Assembly (NCBI GenBank): GCA_015501585.1
Contig: JADNRY010000137.1
Span: 62,001 to 126,000, forward strand
Length of the DNA: 64,000 bases
From: Rhodocollybia butyracea
Lineage: Eukaryota > Basidiomycota > Agaricomycetes > Agaricales > Omphalotaceae
Reading direction: 5' to 3'
Part shown: positions 10,124-19,738 of the stretch, one piece after another
How positions within the stretch are numbered: position 1 is the first letter of the stretch
Layout of the letters: each line of letters opens with the position of its first letter
Notes under the pieces: model-generated
What the model was told of the DNA's origin: nothing
Databases searched by the model: none
Seen by the model: the letters and a program-made list of their open reading frames with translations, nothing else
Position numbers and translations under genes: made by a program

Positions 10124-11020
10124 ATGGTCCAAGTACTCCTCCTAGGTGGACACGGCAAGGTCGCTCTGCGTATGACCAGACTCCTCGCTACCCACAACCA
10201 CAAGATTACTTCCATTATCCGCAACCCAGATCACGCACAAGAGATTCGCGACCAGTATCCTGAAAATCCATCGTCGATTAACCTAGTAGTTTCGTCTATT
10301 GAAGACACAGATGAAGAAGGTGCAAAGAAGCTTATGGACGGAATCGATTGGGTTGTCTGGTCCGCAGGTAAGTACAGAGACTAGTCTTGAAGAATAAATC
10401 TTAATCTCACGATGCTTTCAGGCGCAGGAGGCAAAGGTGGCCCTGAGCGTACCAAAGCTGTTGATGAGATCGCAGCTAAACGTTTCATAAAAGCGTCCCT
10501 CGATGCTCCATCCGTGAAGAAATTTCTTATGGTCTCTGCCAGCAGCAGTCGACGCGCGCCAGCTTCATACTGGGAAGAAGACGACAAAGCCACATTCAAA
10601 CGCGCTTGGGAGATGATCGGAGTGTACTGTGAAGCTAAGACTGTTGCGGATGAGTATCTGTACGAAGAAAGTCGGAAGAGTACGAAGTCAGGATGGGTGG
10701 ATATCTGTTTACGCCCTGGGGCGCTTTCGGATAGCTCTGCGACAGGGAAAGTTGATCTTGGGAGAGCGAAGCTGGCGGGGAATATAACGAGGCAGGATGT
10801 CGCGGCTGTTGCGGTTGAGCTTCTGGAGAAGGAGAATGGTGGTGGGCTGTGGATTGATTTAATCGGTGGTTCTGAGCCTATTGCAGCTGCAGTTGATAGG
10901 GTTGTTTCTGTAACGGAACGGTTATTCTTGACTCTAGCGCCCATCGGCGCCTACACTTTCCTTATCATTTACTTATCTTATCATAGTCTCCTCGCTCGTT
11001 ACTTACTCGTTTCCTTTTGA
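10124..11020 (+). CDS. NAD(P)-binding epimerase/dehydratase-type protein, 3' end in LTR
   Basis: Atypical short-chain dehydrogenase of the kind related to yeast YMR090W (NAD(P)H-binding). The Rossmann start MVQVLLLGGHGKVALRMTRL carries GGxGxV. Also seen are IDWVVWSAGAGGKGGPERT, FLMVSASSSRR and the late CLRPGALSD and GLWIDLIGG. Exons are 10124-10367 and 10422-11020 with a 54-nt GT-AG intron, joined in phase (Ser-Ala-Gly-Ala-Gly-Gly). From 10909 the reading frame enters the 5' LTR of the retrotransposon. The last ~37 residues therefore come from the LTR and form a hydrophobic tail (IGAYTFLIIYLSYHSLL). The native end would be expected within a few codons after AVDRVV, so most of the domain is intact. 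Substrate unknown. Confidence 0.85.
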
Positions 11021-11194
11021 ATAGTATCTACTTATAGTAATAGTCTTTGGATAGGTATATAAGCTAGCTGTTAACTGTAAGTACGACAGGTTCTCAGAAT
11101 CATAACTCCCCCAGTTACACCGGTTCTTTAGCACCTACTAAAAATCCCCCACTCTTCGTGTGATCCTACAGTGACTTGTCGCTCTAGCGTTACA
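10909..11194 (+). repeat. 5' LTR of copy 1
   Basis: 286 bp, identical by eye to 19338-19623. TG...CA ends sit within the inverted repeat TGTAACG/CGTTACA. A TATATAAG box at 11056-11063 probably drives element transcription. The LTR also supplies the C-terminal codons and stop of the epimerase reading frame. Confidence 0.93.
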
Positions 11195-11309
11195 TATTTT
11201 GAACCCCTACAACTGCTTTCTACTCTTTAATACTCTCTTAACTGTCTTCGACGGCACACTCCTCGTCTGATCAACGCGGACACCGACACCGACATCAACA
11301 ACCAACAAA

Positions 11310-14300
11310 ATGACCAACAACTCGACAACCCAACAAAACCGCGACAATAGTCGCTACAACCTTCGACGCGGCCCTGCGCAATTTCAAAAGCCAGAGGTCA
11401 CTGCTGGGAATGATCAGACTGCTAACCGCGGACTGAGCCCCCAGGCAGGAACGGAATCTCATTCGAACTCCGAAAGAGATTGGGCTGGTGCTGTCAAAGG
11501 CATTCAGCAATCGTCGCCGGAGGTCACGGTTAATGACCTCGCCGATGATACAAATGAGTGGATTACTGTCCGTCATGGTTCTCGTCGTAGAGCCACAAGC
11601 TTGGATAGTAGTTTTACCAATAGAAACTTTGAACGCCCTGCGAATATTGTTAAACCAATTGCTCGGCAGGCACGGGCCAAGAAACCCGTACCGTTGACCA
11701 TGGCCCAAGGAGCCACTATTAAGGAAGCCGAAATGCGGCTCTCTCAAGCCCAACGAAAGGCAATCCAGCGACGCATGAAGGTCGTTGAGAATAACGCTGC
11801 TGGCAACGACCAGAGCAGTGATGAGTCTGTCTCCTCGAGGGGAGAAGGGCCTTCTCGAGACAAAGGGAAGGGACCGGACCCAAAGAATTGGGGAGCGGTC
11901 AATATTTCCGATATGTCGGATAGCGATGTCAATCTTGACAAGCAAAGAGAGGCTCTTGAAAATTTTAGAGCACTCCGTGATGCCGAAAATACCCCAGTAG
12001 AAGGGGATAAGCCTAAGAAAATTAAAATTAAGGCAAAGAAACCCAAGAAACGGGTGAACCACCGTGCAGGGTCAGAAGCAGTAACTGACCTGGTTGAATC
12101 CCATATTCGGGATATTGTTGAGCAACGGCCTAGGAGGCCGAAAAGCTCAAAGAAACTGCCAGTTCAAGGCATTGGGCATGTTGTGCGCCCGAGCGAACTT
12201 TTAGCTCCTACCAACCACTTGGCAAAATTACTGACACCGGCCAAAAACAAGAAACGAGCCGTGAAGCATAAGAATGGCAATCGGGGAAATCCCGGGGGAT
12301 CATCCGATTCTTCTTCCAGCTCTTCCAGTGACGATTCTAGTTCTTCGTCAGAGTCAGACTCCGATGACTCGGAGAGTGACACAAGCTCAGAATCTTCCGA
12401 TTCCGAAGATAGGCGCCGTGATAAGCACCGTAAGCGGCGAAGTGTTAAAAAGAAACAAAAAATGTTGCTTAAACCAGACCCACCAGAATCATATGATGGA
12501 TCTGTCGATGTACGAGCCTTCATTAAGTTTGTAACAGAAGGTACGGCCTATGTTCGTGATGGCTATGTACCAAGAAACCGACGAGTATTAAAACTCTCCA
12601 AATATCTGAAAGGAAAAGCTTATCAGTTTTACCTGACCTCCGTCGCAGACTCTCCGTTTGATTGGAGACTCAAAAAGTTCTTCACTGAGCTATACAATTA
12701 TTGCTTCCCGTTGACATATCGACTGGACCAACGCCGCAAATTGAAGCGCACCTTCCAGAATGATAAATCTGTGCGCGATTACCTTGCCGAACTCAATGAT
12801 CTGTTCAACACCATTGGACTTATTGACGAGCGTGAAAAGGTACATAAATTGTGGTCTGGGTTGAACCGAAAAATCCAGAAAGGTCTCTGGAGAGAGAAGC
12901 TCAATCCTGAGTACTCGTCCTACAATGAGATTGCCAGTGCGGCTGAACTCATTGAAATTATTGAGAACGTTGATCCAGGAGATGAACCGCCAAAGAAAAA
13001 ATTGGACAAATCTACCATGAGTTCCAGTAGCGGAAAAAGCAATAACAATCTGAATCAGCCCTTCTTGGCGAAGGGAAAGAAACCTCCTCCCCATGGGAAG
13101 AAAAATAATTTCTCCCACCAGGGTAGTAGCTCAACCCAGAATGCGGGACAGAGCTCACGAAATAATTACCCGAACAAGAAAAATCATTCCCAACGTCGGG
13201 AGCTCTCTGAAAAAGAGAAAGAGGAATATCGCGCATCTGGTCGATGCTTCCGTTGCGGCGAGCAAGGACATATGTCCAATCGATGCCCTCAAGGAAAAAT
13301 GATGAAGTCCACCAATAACGGACCTCCCGGAGTTGCAAGCAATCATATTAGTGTTGCCGTCAAAACTGACGAGCAATTAAGAAGTCTTGCTGAGACTACC
13401 GAGGAAATCACTGAAATCGGACTTGGAATGGTAGGCCTTGAATTAGCTTCCGGCGATTCCTGGAATGATATGCTATCGGAGCTTGAAGAATCGGACCATG
13501 ATTCGATGCCCGATCTACAGTCAGTTAGCGACTCTGACTGCGAGACAATGTCAACTGACAATCAACACAATGAGAGATATGTCAATTATTCTCCCTACCC
13601 AGTGCCTAAATGTGATTTTGTCCTTGAAGGTGCATATATGCGCCCGAAAATCGAGGATAATAGAACATATTCAGGGACACCCTGGATGTACAGGCATTTA
13701 AATCACCCCAACCATGGGTATGAATCGCAATTGCCTCCAGGCTCTATTGGTGACATGCTGGCCCAACGAGCCATGTACTTACTGGATATGGCAGCTCCAT
13801 ACCCAACAGACTCGGATCGCACAAAAGATAATATTGGTCGCTTCTTTGTCTATCAAATTAATGATGGACAATACTGTATCAGCGATTCAGATTACTTCGG
13901 AGAAATTCATCCTGACTTTGAGGACTTCGAAGATGTGTACTGTGACTTGACACAGCTTGAGGACCCTGATTTCCAGTTACCCTACTGGTATGCGTTGGAA
14001 CGGGCTCGAATGACGGATGGGAAAGTTCGTCTTCGAGATTTTGAAATCCTAAAATTACATAGGATGGAAAAAACTTATGAACTAGGCATCGTGAAATGCT
14101 TGGGGCTTGGTGAACCATATCTTGGTGACTCTGAAGAAGAAGACATCTTCCGATTCGATGTTGAACAATACAATTCCGAGAATTACCAGATTCTCGATGC
14201 ACACCTGGAATTTTGTGCGGTACTACCAAGAAGTCACATGCGGAACCGCAAGTTTGATTTAATCCGGTGGTACCACAAGCAGCTAGTCCGCGCATATCAG

Positions 14301-16607
14301 GAGATATGTGAGGACCACGAAGCATGTTACTTCACACCAAGATTGTTTTTACGGGATTTGTTTGTGTCTGAGCAGCATGACACGCAACCTCCCCGAGACT
14401 GGGAAAATTACTCTATTGAGTTAAATGGTGTTCAGGTACCCAAGGGTACTTACCCTGCCGTTCAGCGCAACGCCGCTATAACGAAGGATTTTTCACGTCA
14501 GATTCCCAAACCACTAGTGGTGGTTGTGAAATTGAATGGGCACCCAGCGCGTGCATTGATAGATACGGGATCTCTCGGGGATTTTGTATCGTCGACCTTT
14601 GCAGACCAGCTCGGGATACAAAAAATAGAATTAACTAAACCTTTGCCACTGCAGCTCGCTGTGCAAGGATCTCGTTCAAAAATCAATTGGGGAATTAAAG
14701 CCCAGTTCGAATATCAAGGGATTTCCGAGCAACGTTATTTCGATGTTGCAAATCTGTCTAGTTATGACATTATCTTGGGTACACCCTTCCTATATCAGCA
14801 CAAGGTTGCAACTGCGTTCAATAATCCTAAAGTGGTGATTGGAAGTATCGCATCACTCCCTATTCAAGGTGTGAATGTTGCGAAGCTCTCATCCAGAGCA
14901 ATGGACCTGTACGAGGACCGTCTGGATGCTGTACGAAAGGAGTTAGTAGAGTACGCTCAGCCTTTGTGCAGGACAATGGCTGAGACGGACTTACCTCCTC
15001 TACGAGCCATCAATCACAGCATACCTCTAATTGACGAGTCGAAGATCTTGCCTTGGCGGCCCTCAAAATGTCCGGAGAAATTTCGTAGCCAGTGGGCCGA
15101 GAAACGGGATGCTTACTTACGCTCTGGTAGGTGGAAAATTACCAGCTCAAGCAATACTGTACCTATGTTGCTAATTCCCAAACCTGGCAGTACAAAACTA
15201 CGTGTTGTTGTTGACTTACGAGCCCGTAATGCCAATACCCGGAAACTCTCATCCCCAATGCCAGATATTGAGGGAATCAAAAGGCGAGTTGCTCGTGCAA
15301 AATATCGTTCAATTATTGACGGGAAAGATGCCTATGAACAGATCCGTATCATCCCTGAGCATGTGCCACGCACTGCTGTGACTACACCTGATGGAAATAT
15401 GGTGAGTCTGGTTATCCAGATAGGCGATTGTAACGCCCCAGCGACTTACCAGGCGCTCATGAACTATCTGTTTTCAGAATATATTGGTCGGTTCATGGAT
15501 GTATATCTTGATGACATAGTCATCTACTCTGAAACGCTGGAGGACCACGTAAAATATGTTAAATTGATAATTGACATTCTGAAACGTGAAAAGCTTTACC
15601 TGAGTAAGGAAAAGCTCCATTTCCTGCCCAAGGAATTCAAGGTGTTAGGATGTATTATCGATGATAAGGGGATCCGGATGGACCCACATAAAGTTGATGC
15701 TATATTAAAATGGCCGACTCCAACAAATCGCGATCTTCTTCGAGGTTTTCTGGGGTCCGTGGGTTATCTTGCTGATGATATTGGCTTGGTACGGATACCT
15801 ATGGGACATCTGAGTTCAATCACGGGCGACACAGTCCCGTTCCGATGGACTTACGTCGAGCAACGTGCATTTGAGGATGTCAAACGCCTGGCAGGTGGTG
15901 CGAAAGATCACCATCGGGTCCCGTTGAGCTACGCTACGGATGCCCCGCCTGTCTGGATGATCACTGACGGTTGTGCGACTGGCGTTGGCGGTGCCGTATG
16001 TCAGGGTGATAATTGGAAGACCGCCAGAGCGGCGGCATTCTATTCTGCGAAGCTGAACCCAGCTCAGCAAAATTATCCTGTTCATGAAATTGAAATGTTA
16101 GCAGGCGTTGAAACAATGCTACGGCACCGTGATATCTTACAGGGTGTTGTGTTCAAGTGGATCACTGACCATAAAGGCCTTGTCCATTTGCTAAAACAAA
16201 AAGATCTGTCTGGGAGACAAGCACGTTGGTTGGAGAAGATCTCCGAGTTTGCCTATGAGGTGGTGTATGTCCCAGGCGAGGATAACATCCTCGCCGATGC
16301 GTTGTCACGGATCTATTCTAATGATAAGCCAGGCACAGTACGTGCGCGTAGTGAGTACACATACCACGATGTCATTGACAACGATGTTTTGCTCCAGCAT
16401 GACGTTACCATGCCGGTGCTTGTTGGCGTTGAAGCCGCATCCATGATGCCCGAGTTGTTTGCTATGAGCACTCGGAATGCTGGAAAGCGAGTTGAAACCA
16501 GCTGGGAATTTGCTCGTCGGATGAAGGGCAAGTGTTTCGTCTTGCATGGTCCCCGTGAAGTACGAAAGGAGGGCGGAAGGTACCCATTCAGTACCGAACT
16601 TGCCTGA
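11310..16607 (+). CDS. Gag-protease-RT-RNase H polyprotein
   Basis: A 1765-codon frame. The Gag part has an Arg-rich N-terminus, a Ser/Asp-rich linker (about residues 330-385), a retrotransposon Gag domain and the CCHC zinc knuckle CFRCGEQGHMSNRC (about 645). A roughly 400-residue acidic spacer follows. The aspartic protease has ALIDTGSLGDFV (about 1080). Reverse transcriptase has LRVVVDLRARN (about 1297) and the catalytic YLDDIVIYSE (about 1399). RNase H has WMITDGCATGVGG (about 1545), TDHKGL and NILADALSRI (about 1659). The frame ends at 16605-16607 in the linker before integrase, which continues in another frame. Gag and Pol are fused in one frame with no separating stop. Confidence 0.95.
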   Translation: MTNNSTTQQNRDNSRYNLRRGPAQFQKPEVTAGNDQTANRGLSPQAGTESHSNSERDWAGAVKGIQQSSPEVTVNDLADDTNEWITVRHGSRRRATSLDSSFTNRNFERPANIVKPIARQARAKKPVPLTMAQGATIKEAEMRLSQAQRKAIQRRMKVVENNAAGNDQSSDESVSSRGEGPSRDKGKGPDPKNWGAVNISDMSDSDVNLDKQREALENFRALRDAENTPVEGDKPKKIKIKAKKPKKRVNHRAGSEAVTDLVESHIRDIVEQRPRRPKSSKKLPVQGIGHVVRPSELLAPTNHLAKLLTPAKNKKRAVKHKNGNRGNPGGSSDSSSSSSSDDSSSSSESDSDDSESDTSSESSDSEDRRRDKHRKRRSVKKKQKMLLKPDPPESYDGSVDVRAFIKFVTEGTAYVRDGYVPRNRRVLKLSKYLKGKAYQFYLTSVADSPFDWRLKKFFTELYNYCFPLTYRLDQRRKLKRTFQNDKSVRDYLAELNDLFNTIGLIDEREKVHKLWSGLNRKIQKGLWREKLNPEYSSYNEIASAAELIEIIENVDPGDEPPKKKLDKSTMSSSSGKSNNNLNQPFLAKGKKPPPHGKKNNFSHQGSSSTQNAGQSSRNNYPNKKNHSQRRELSEKEKEEYRASGRCFRCGEQGHMSNRCPQGKMMKSTNNGPPGVASNHISVAVKTDEQLRSLAETTEEITEIGLGMVGLELASGDSWNDMLSELEESDHDSMPDLQSVSDSDCETMSTDNQHNERYVNYSPYPVPKCDFVLEGAYMRPKIEDNRTYSGTPWMYRHLNHPNHGYESQLPPGSIGDMLAQRAMYLLDMAAPYPTDSDRTKDNIGRFFVYQINDGQYCISDSDYFGEIHPDFEDFEDVYCDLTQLEDPDFQLPYWYALERARMTDGKVRLRDFEILKLHRMEKTYELGIVKCLGLGEPYLGDSEEEDIFRFDVEQYNSENYQILDAHLEFCAVLPRSHMRNRKFDLIRWYHKQLVRAYQEICEDHEACYFTPRLFLRDLFVSEQHDTQPPRDWENYSIELNGVQVPKGTYPAVQRNAAITKDFSRQIPKPLVVVVKLNGHPARALIDTGSLGDFVSSTFADQLGIQKIELTKPLPLQLAVQGSRSKINWGIKAQFEYQGISEQRYFDVANLSSYDIILGTPFLYQHKVATAFNNPKVVIGSIASLPIQGVNVAKLSSRAMDLYEDRLDAVRKELVEYAQPLCRTMAETDLPPLRAINHSIPLIDESKILPWRPSKCPEKFRSQWAEKRDAYLRSGRWKITSSSNTVPMLLIPKPGSTKLRVVVDLRARNANTRKLSSPMPDIEGIKRRVARAKYRSIIDGKDAYEQIRIIPEHVPRTAVTTPDGNMVSLVIQIGDCNAPATYQALMNYLFSEYIGRFMDVYLDDIVIYSETLEDHVKYVKLIIDILKREKLYLSKEKLHFLPKEFKVLGCIIDDKGIRMDPHKVDAILKWPTPTNRDLLRGFLGSVGYLADDIGLVRIPMGHLSSITGDTVPFRWTYVEQRAFEDVKRLAGGAKDHHRVPLSYATDAPPVWMITDGCATGVGGAVCQGDNWKTARAAAFYSAKLNPAQQNYPVHEIEMLAGVETMLRHRDILQGVVFKWITDHKGLVHLLKQKDLSGRQARWLEKISEFAYEVVYVPGEDNILADALSRIYSNDKPGTVRARSEYTYHDVIDNDVLLQHDVTMPVLVGVEAASMMPELFAMSTRNAGKRVETSWEFARRMKGKCFVLHGPREVRKEGGRYPFSTELA

Positions 16608-17520
16608 AAATCCTGAAACCAGTGAGACATTACCTTCAATTTCGGAAGAGCAGGGAACTAGTCCTGTGAATGCATCTGGTTCTGAATTAGATGCTGAACC
16701 AGTACCTGTGATTCCACAAGAGTCAACAAATACGTCGTTACTCACTGCATTGGCTGCAAGCCGATCCAAGCTTGATCTCGAAGTAATCCTGAAAGATCAG
16801 TACAAGAACGATACAACATTTCAGAAGATTATTGACAAACCTAAGGAGTTTCGTAACTTCGAGGTCTGCAATGGTCTGATATATCTGAAATTGCGAGACC
16901 GGAAAGTCTTGTGCATCCCGAAACTCACCTTGAATGGTCGGAGCATTAAGGAATGTATCATTGATGAAGCGCATTCACTATTGGCTCACCTTGGTGCCAG
17001 AAAGACAACGGATTACCTTCGAGACCATGTCTGGTGGAAAGACATAGCTTCAGATGTCGGCGCGTACTGTGAGACTTGCAGTACGTGTAAGCGCACCAAA
17101 CCAAATAATGCCCGACCTTACGGGTTACTGAATTCGCTACCAGTCCCGAGTTATCCTTGGGAGTCGATCGCGATGGACTTTGTTGGTCCTTTGCCAGAAT
17201 CAAAAGATCGCAACGGAACGTATGATATGATTACGGTGGTCATTGATTTACTAACAGGAATGGTACACTGTATTCCTAGTAAAACAACCTACAAAGCGAA
17301 ACAGATTGCTGAACTTGTTTTCGCTGAAGTTTATAAGCATCACGGACTTCCTAAGAATATCATTAGCGATCGCGATTCACTGTTTACAAGCATGTTTTGG
17401 ACTCACCTTCATAGCCTAATTGGCACAAAATTGAAGATGTCCAGCGCGTACCATCCCGAGACTGATGGATCGACGGAACGCGCAAACCGCACTGTCACCA
17501 GATGCTTCGTCAGTGCGTAG
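16546..17520 (+). CDS. integrase, N-terminal and catalytic part (shifted frame)
   Basis: Overlaps the end of the Gag-Pol frame by 62 nt in a different frame. It carries the HHCC zinc-binding region (HSLLAHLGARKTTDYL then YCETCSTCKRTK), then the catalytic core: AMDFVGPLPES with the first Asp, IISDRDSLFTS with the second Asp, and HPETDGSTERANRTVT with the Glu. DNA strand transfer into the host chromosome is the role. The frame breaks at about 17499, where one C appears missing (expected Thr-Gln-Met-Leu-Arg-Gln). Either this copy is broken or the base was lost in sequencing. Confidence 0.9.
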   Translation: MVPVKYERRAEGTHSVPNLPENPETSETLPSISEEQGTSPVNASGSELDAEPVPVIPQESTNTSLLTALAASRSKLDLEVILKDQYKNDTTFQKIIDKPKEFRNFEVCNGLIYLKLRDRKVLCIPKLTLNGRSIKECIIDEAHSLLAHLGARKTTDYLRDHVWWKDIASDVGAYCETCSTCKRTKPNNARPYGLLNSLPVPSYPWESIAMDFVGPLPESKDRNGTYDMITVVIDLLTGMVHCIPSKTTYKAKQIAELVFAEVYKHHGLPKNIISDRDSLFTSMFWTHLHSLIGTKLKMSSAYHPETDGSTERANRTVTRCFVSA

Positions 17521-18881
17521 CTATTGACCAGAGAGACTGGGTTACGAAACTTCCATCTGTTGAATTTGCGATTAATTCGGCACGCTCAGAGACGACCGGA
17601 TACTCACCATTCTTCTTGAATACGGGTCGGATGCCCCGTTCATTCCTATGGAACTCCGCGGATAAGAATGAATATCCCGGAATTCGAGTATATGCTCAGA
17701 AGATGAAGCTGGCAGTCATGCAGGCGCATGATAGCATCTTGAATGCTCGAGTCAAACAAATTCGTGACGCTAATCGGCGCCGTAGAGCTGCTCCATTTGT
17801 GGAAGGAGATCTGGCCTACATTTCCACTAAGAATATATCATTTCCTAAAGGATACGCGAGGAAATTAGTACCGAAGTTTATCGGGCCATACAGAATACTA
17901 AAGGACTTCGGAAATTCTACCTTTAAGATGGACCTACCTTCTAGGCTGAAGCAACGAGGTGTTCACGACGCGTTTCACGCGTCGTTGTTGCGAATCCATA
18001 TCCCAAATGATGACCGTCTCTTCCCAGGGCGACTCGAGACACAAATAGCGGACTTTGGCGAATCCGAAGGGGAGTGGGCTGTAGATCACATCGTTGCCCA
18101 CTCCGGAACCAGGGCAAACGCACTATTCCAGATAAAGTGGAAATCTGGTGATCTTACCTGGTTACCCTATGAAAAAATTGACCATCTAGATGCGCTCAGC
18201 GATTATTTCGAGGTAATCGGAATTTTGGACATTAGTGAGCTTACGGATGGAGGGCGCATCGACGTCGCAGATCCGAATTTGGATCCGAATGATGATACAG
18301 TGGCTGCATCTGCGCTACTCGTTAGTTTCGTGCAAATTAACCTGAAAGATTCAGGGTCAGAAACAGAGAAAACCCATAAGTACGGACTTTCAACACTCAC
18401 CTCTTCTCTAGGAATCCCCTTCATGGCCAGCACCAACAACACATCATCGAATTCATCATCACCTCGCCCTCTTGACTGGCTTCAGCGAGGCCGGAACAAC
18501 AAAATCCTACTCCAATACCACGGATGTACCTTCTTCCTCGATGCTCGGGAAATTCGGAGCTGTCTTGACTTTGATACGCAGCTGCGAAAACCGGAGACCA
18601 GCCTCACCAGGTTGGACATCCCCGCCGTATATCCGTTTTTCGCCGAACGAGTGAATAGCGATCCGTTAGTTCAAGGAAAACTTGCCATGTTCAATCTTGA
18701 AACCGGCGTCATTTACACTCCAGTGCCGACCGTGAAACGCGAAATGTTCGCGGTATTCCTTCGCGGAGGCAATAGCCAGCCTCCCATCCTGCGCACTCTG
18801 GATTATCAAGGGTTGATGAAAAGAAACAAACTTTATACGGTCGCTTGCTACTACAGGGGGCGGAACGAGGTTTTACTGTAA
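17502..18881 (+). CDS. integrase C-terminal part, chromodomain-like region and extension
   Basis: Continues integrase after the frame break, back in the Gag-Pol frame: RQCVAIDQRDWVTKLPSVEF, AINSARSETTGYSPFFLNTG and the FIGPYRILKDFGNSTFKMDL core-binding region. A chromodomain-like segment follows (ALFQIKWKSGDLTWLPYE), which in chromoviruses guides integration to modified chromatin. A further ~155 residues (from MASTNNTSSNS at about 18424) have no domain I recognise, with a segment LLQYHGCTFFLDAREIRSCL. This extension is unusual for a Gypsy element. A further open stretch (about 18990-19272, Pro/Ser-rich) lacks an ATG and may be untranslated or a spliced exon. Confidence 0.85.
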   Translation: MLRQCVAIDQRDWVTKLPSVEFAINSARSETTGYSPFFLNTGRMPRSFLWNSADKNEYPGIRVYAQKMKLAVMQAHDSILNARVKQIRDANRRRRAAPFVEGDLAYISTKNISFPKGYARKLVPKFIGPYRILKDFGNSTFKMDLPSRLKQRGVHDAFHASLLRIHIPNDDRLFPGRLETQIADFGESEGEWAVDHIVAHSGTRANALFQIKWKSGDLTWLPYEKIDHLDALSDYFEVIGILDISELTDGGRIDVADPNLDPNDDTVAASALLVSFVQINLKDSGSETEKTHKYGLSTLTSSLGIPFMASTNNTSSNSSSPRPLDWLQRGRNNKILLQYHGCTFFLDAREIRSCLDFDTQLRKPETSLTRLDIPAVYPFFAERVNSDPLVQGKLAMFNLETGVIYTPVPTVKREMFAVFLRGGNSQPPILRTLDYQGLMKRNKLYTVACYYRGRNEVLL

Positions 18882-19337
18882 ACGACAGAAACACTAGAAT
18901 GGAAAAGGGAAAGAACACTCGTCAGAAAGGTCATTACATTTCGAGAGATCACTCACCTAACATATCTACTCCCGAAACCAATCCATCCTATCCTTTGGAT
19001 CCATTCCCAACGCTCCTTTGCCACCCTTTGGAATCCATTCAATTCCTAATATCGCCTCGACTTCCTCCTTGACAAATTCAGTTCAGAATTCCGGGTCTTT
19101 GTCAGGAAGACTCACGCCTGCCGACGAATCGCATTTGGACGCGATGATCCAGTCCATGAACCCGAAAGTCACCGACGACTTCGGTTTCTACCCGGAACCG
19201 CCCTCACTGCCTAACAATCCCAAAACTCCGGCCAGCATTGATAATAGCAACGTGTCAATGAAGAATATTTGACCTGTTAACCATGGATGGCGGTAAGAGA
19301 GGAAGAGAGATCCCCGTGGACGATCTCTGGAGGCGTA

Positions 19338-19623
19338 TGTAACGGAACGGTTATTCTTGACTCTAGCGCCCATCGGCGCCTACACTTTCCTTATCATTTA
19401 CTTATCTTATCATAGTCTCCTCGCTCGTTACTTACTCGTTTCCTTTTGAATAGTATCTACTTATAGTAATAGTCTTTGGATAGGTATATAAGCTAGCTGT
19501 TAACTGTAAGTACGACAGGTTCTCAGAATCATAACTCCCCCAGTTACACCGGTTCTTTAGCACCTACTAAAAATCCCCCACTCTTCGTGTGATCCTACAG
19601 TGACTTGTCGCTCTAGCGTTACA
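19338..19623 (+). repeat. LTR shared by copies 1 and 2
   Basis: 3' LTR of copy 1 and, at the same time, 5' LTR of the truncated copy 2. TG...CA ends, 286 bp, TATA box at 19485-19492. Near-perfect identity with the 5' LTR indicates a recent event. Confidence 0.93.
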
Positions 19624-19738
19624 TATTTTGAACCCCTACAACTGCTTTCTACTCTTTAATACTCTCTTAACTGTCTTCGACGGCACACTCCTCGTCTGAT
19701 CAACGCGGACACCGACACCGACATCAACAACCAACAAA

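Larger units (their letters stand above)
10909..19623 (+). mobile_element. complete Ty3/Gypsy LTR retrotransposon (copy 1)
   Basis: An 8.7-kb element bounded by two 286-bp LTRs that each begin TGTAACG and end CGTTACA, a 7-bp terminal inverted repeat. Gene order is gag, protease, reverse transcriptase, RNase H, integrase, chromodomain-like region, which defines Ty3/Gypsy. A purine-rich stretch (gtaagagaggaagagag, about 19292-19308) precedes the 3' LTR by some 30 nt and may be the polypurine tract. No standard tRNA-complementary primer site starting TGG follows the 5' LTR (11195 onward reads tattttgaacccc), so priming may differ. The 5' flank lies in the epimerase gene. The 3' LTR continues directly into a second internal region. 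Confidence 0.93.

Noticed and set aside
11295..12062. 255-codon minus-strand ORF, repeated at 19724-20491
   Set aside because: Exact antisense of the gag frame in both retrotransposon copies. It is duplicated only because the element is.
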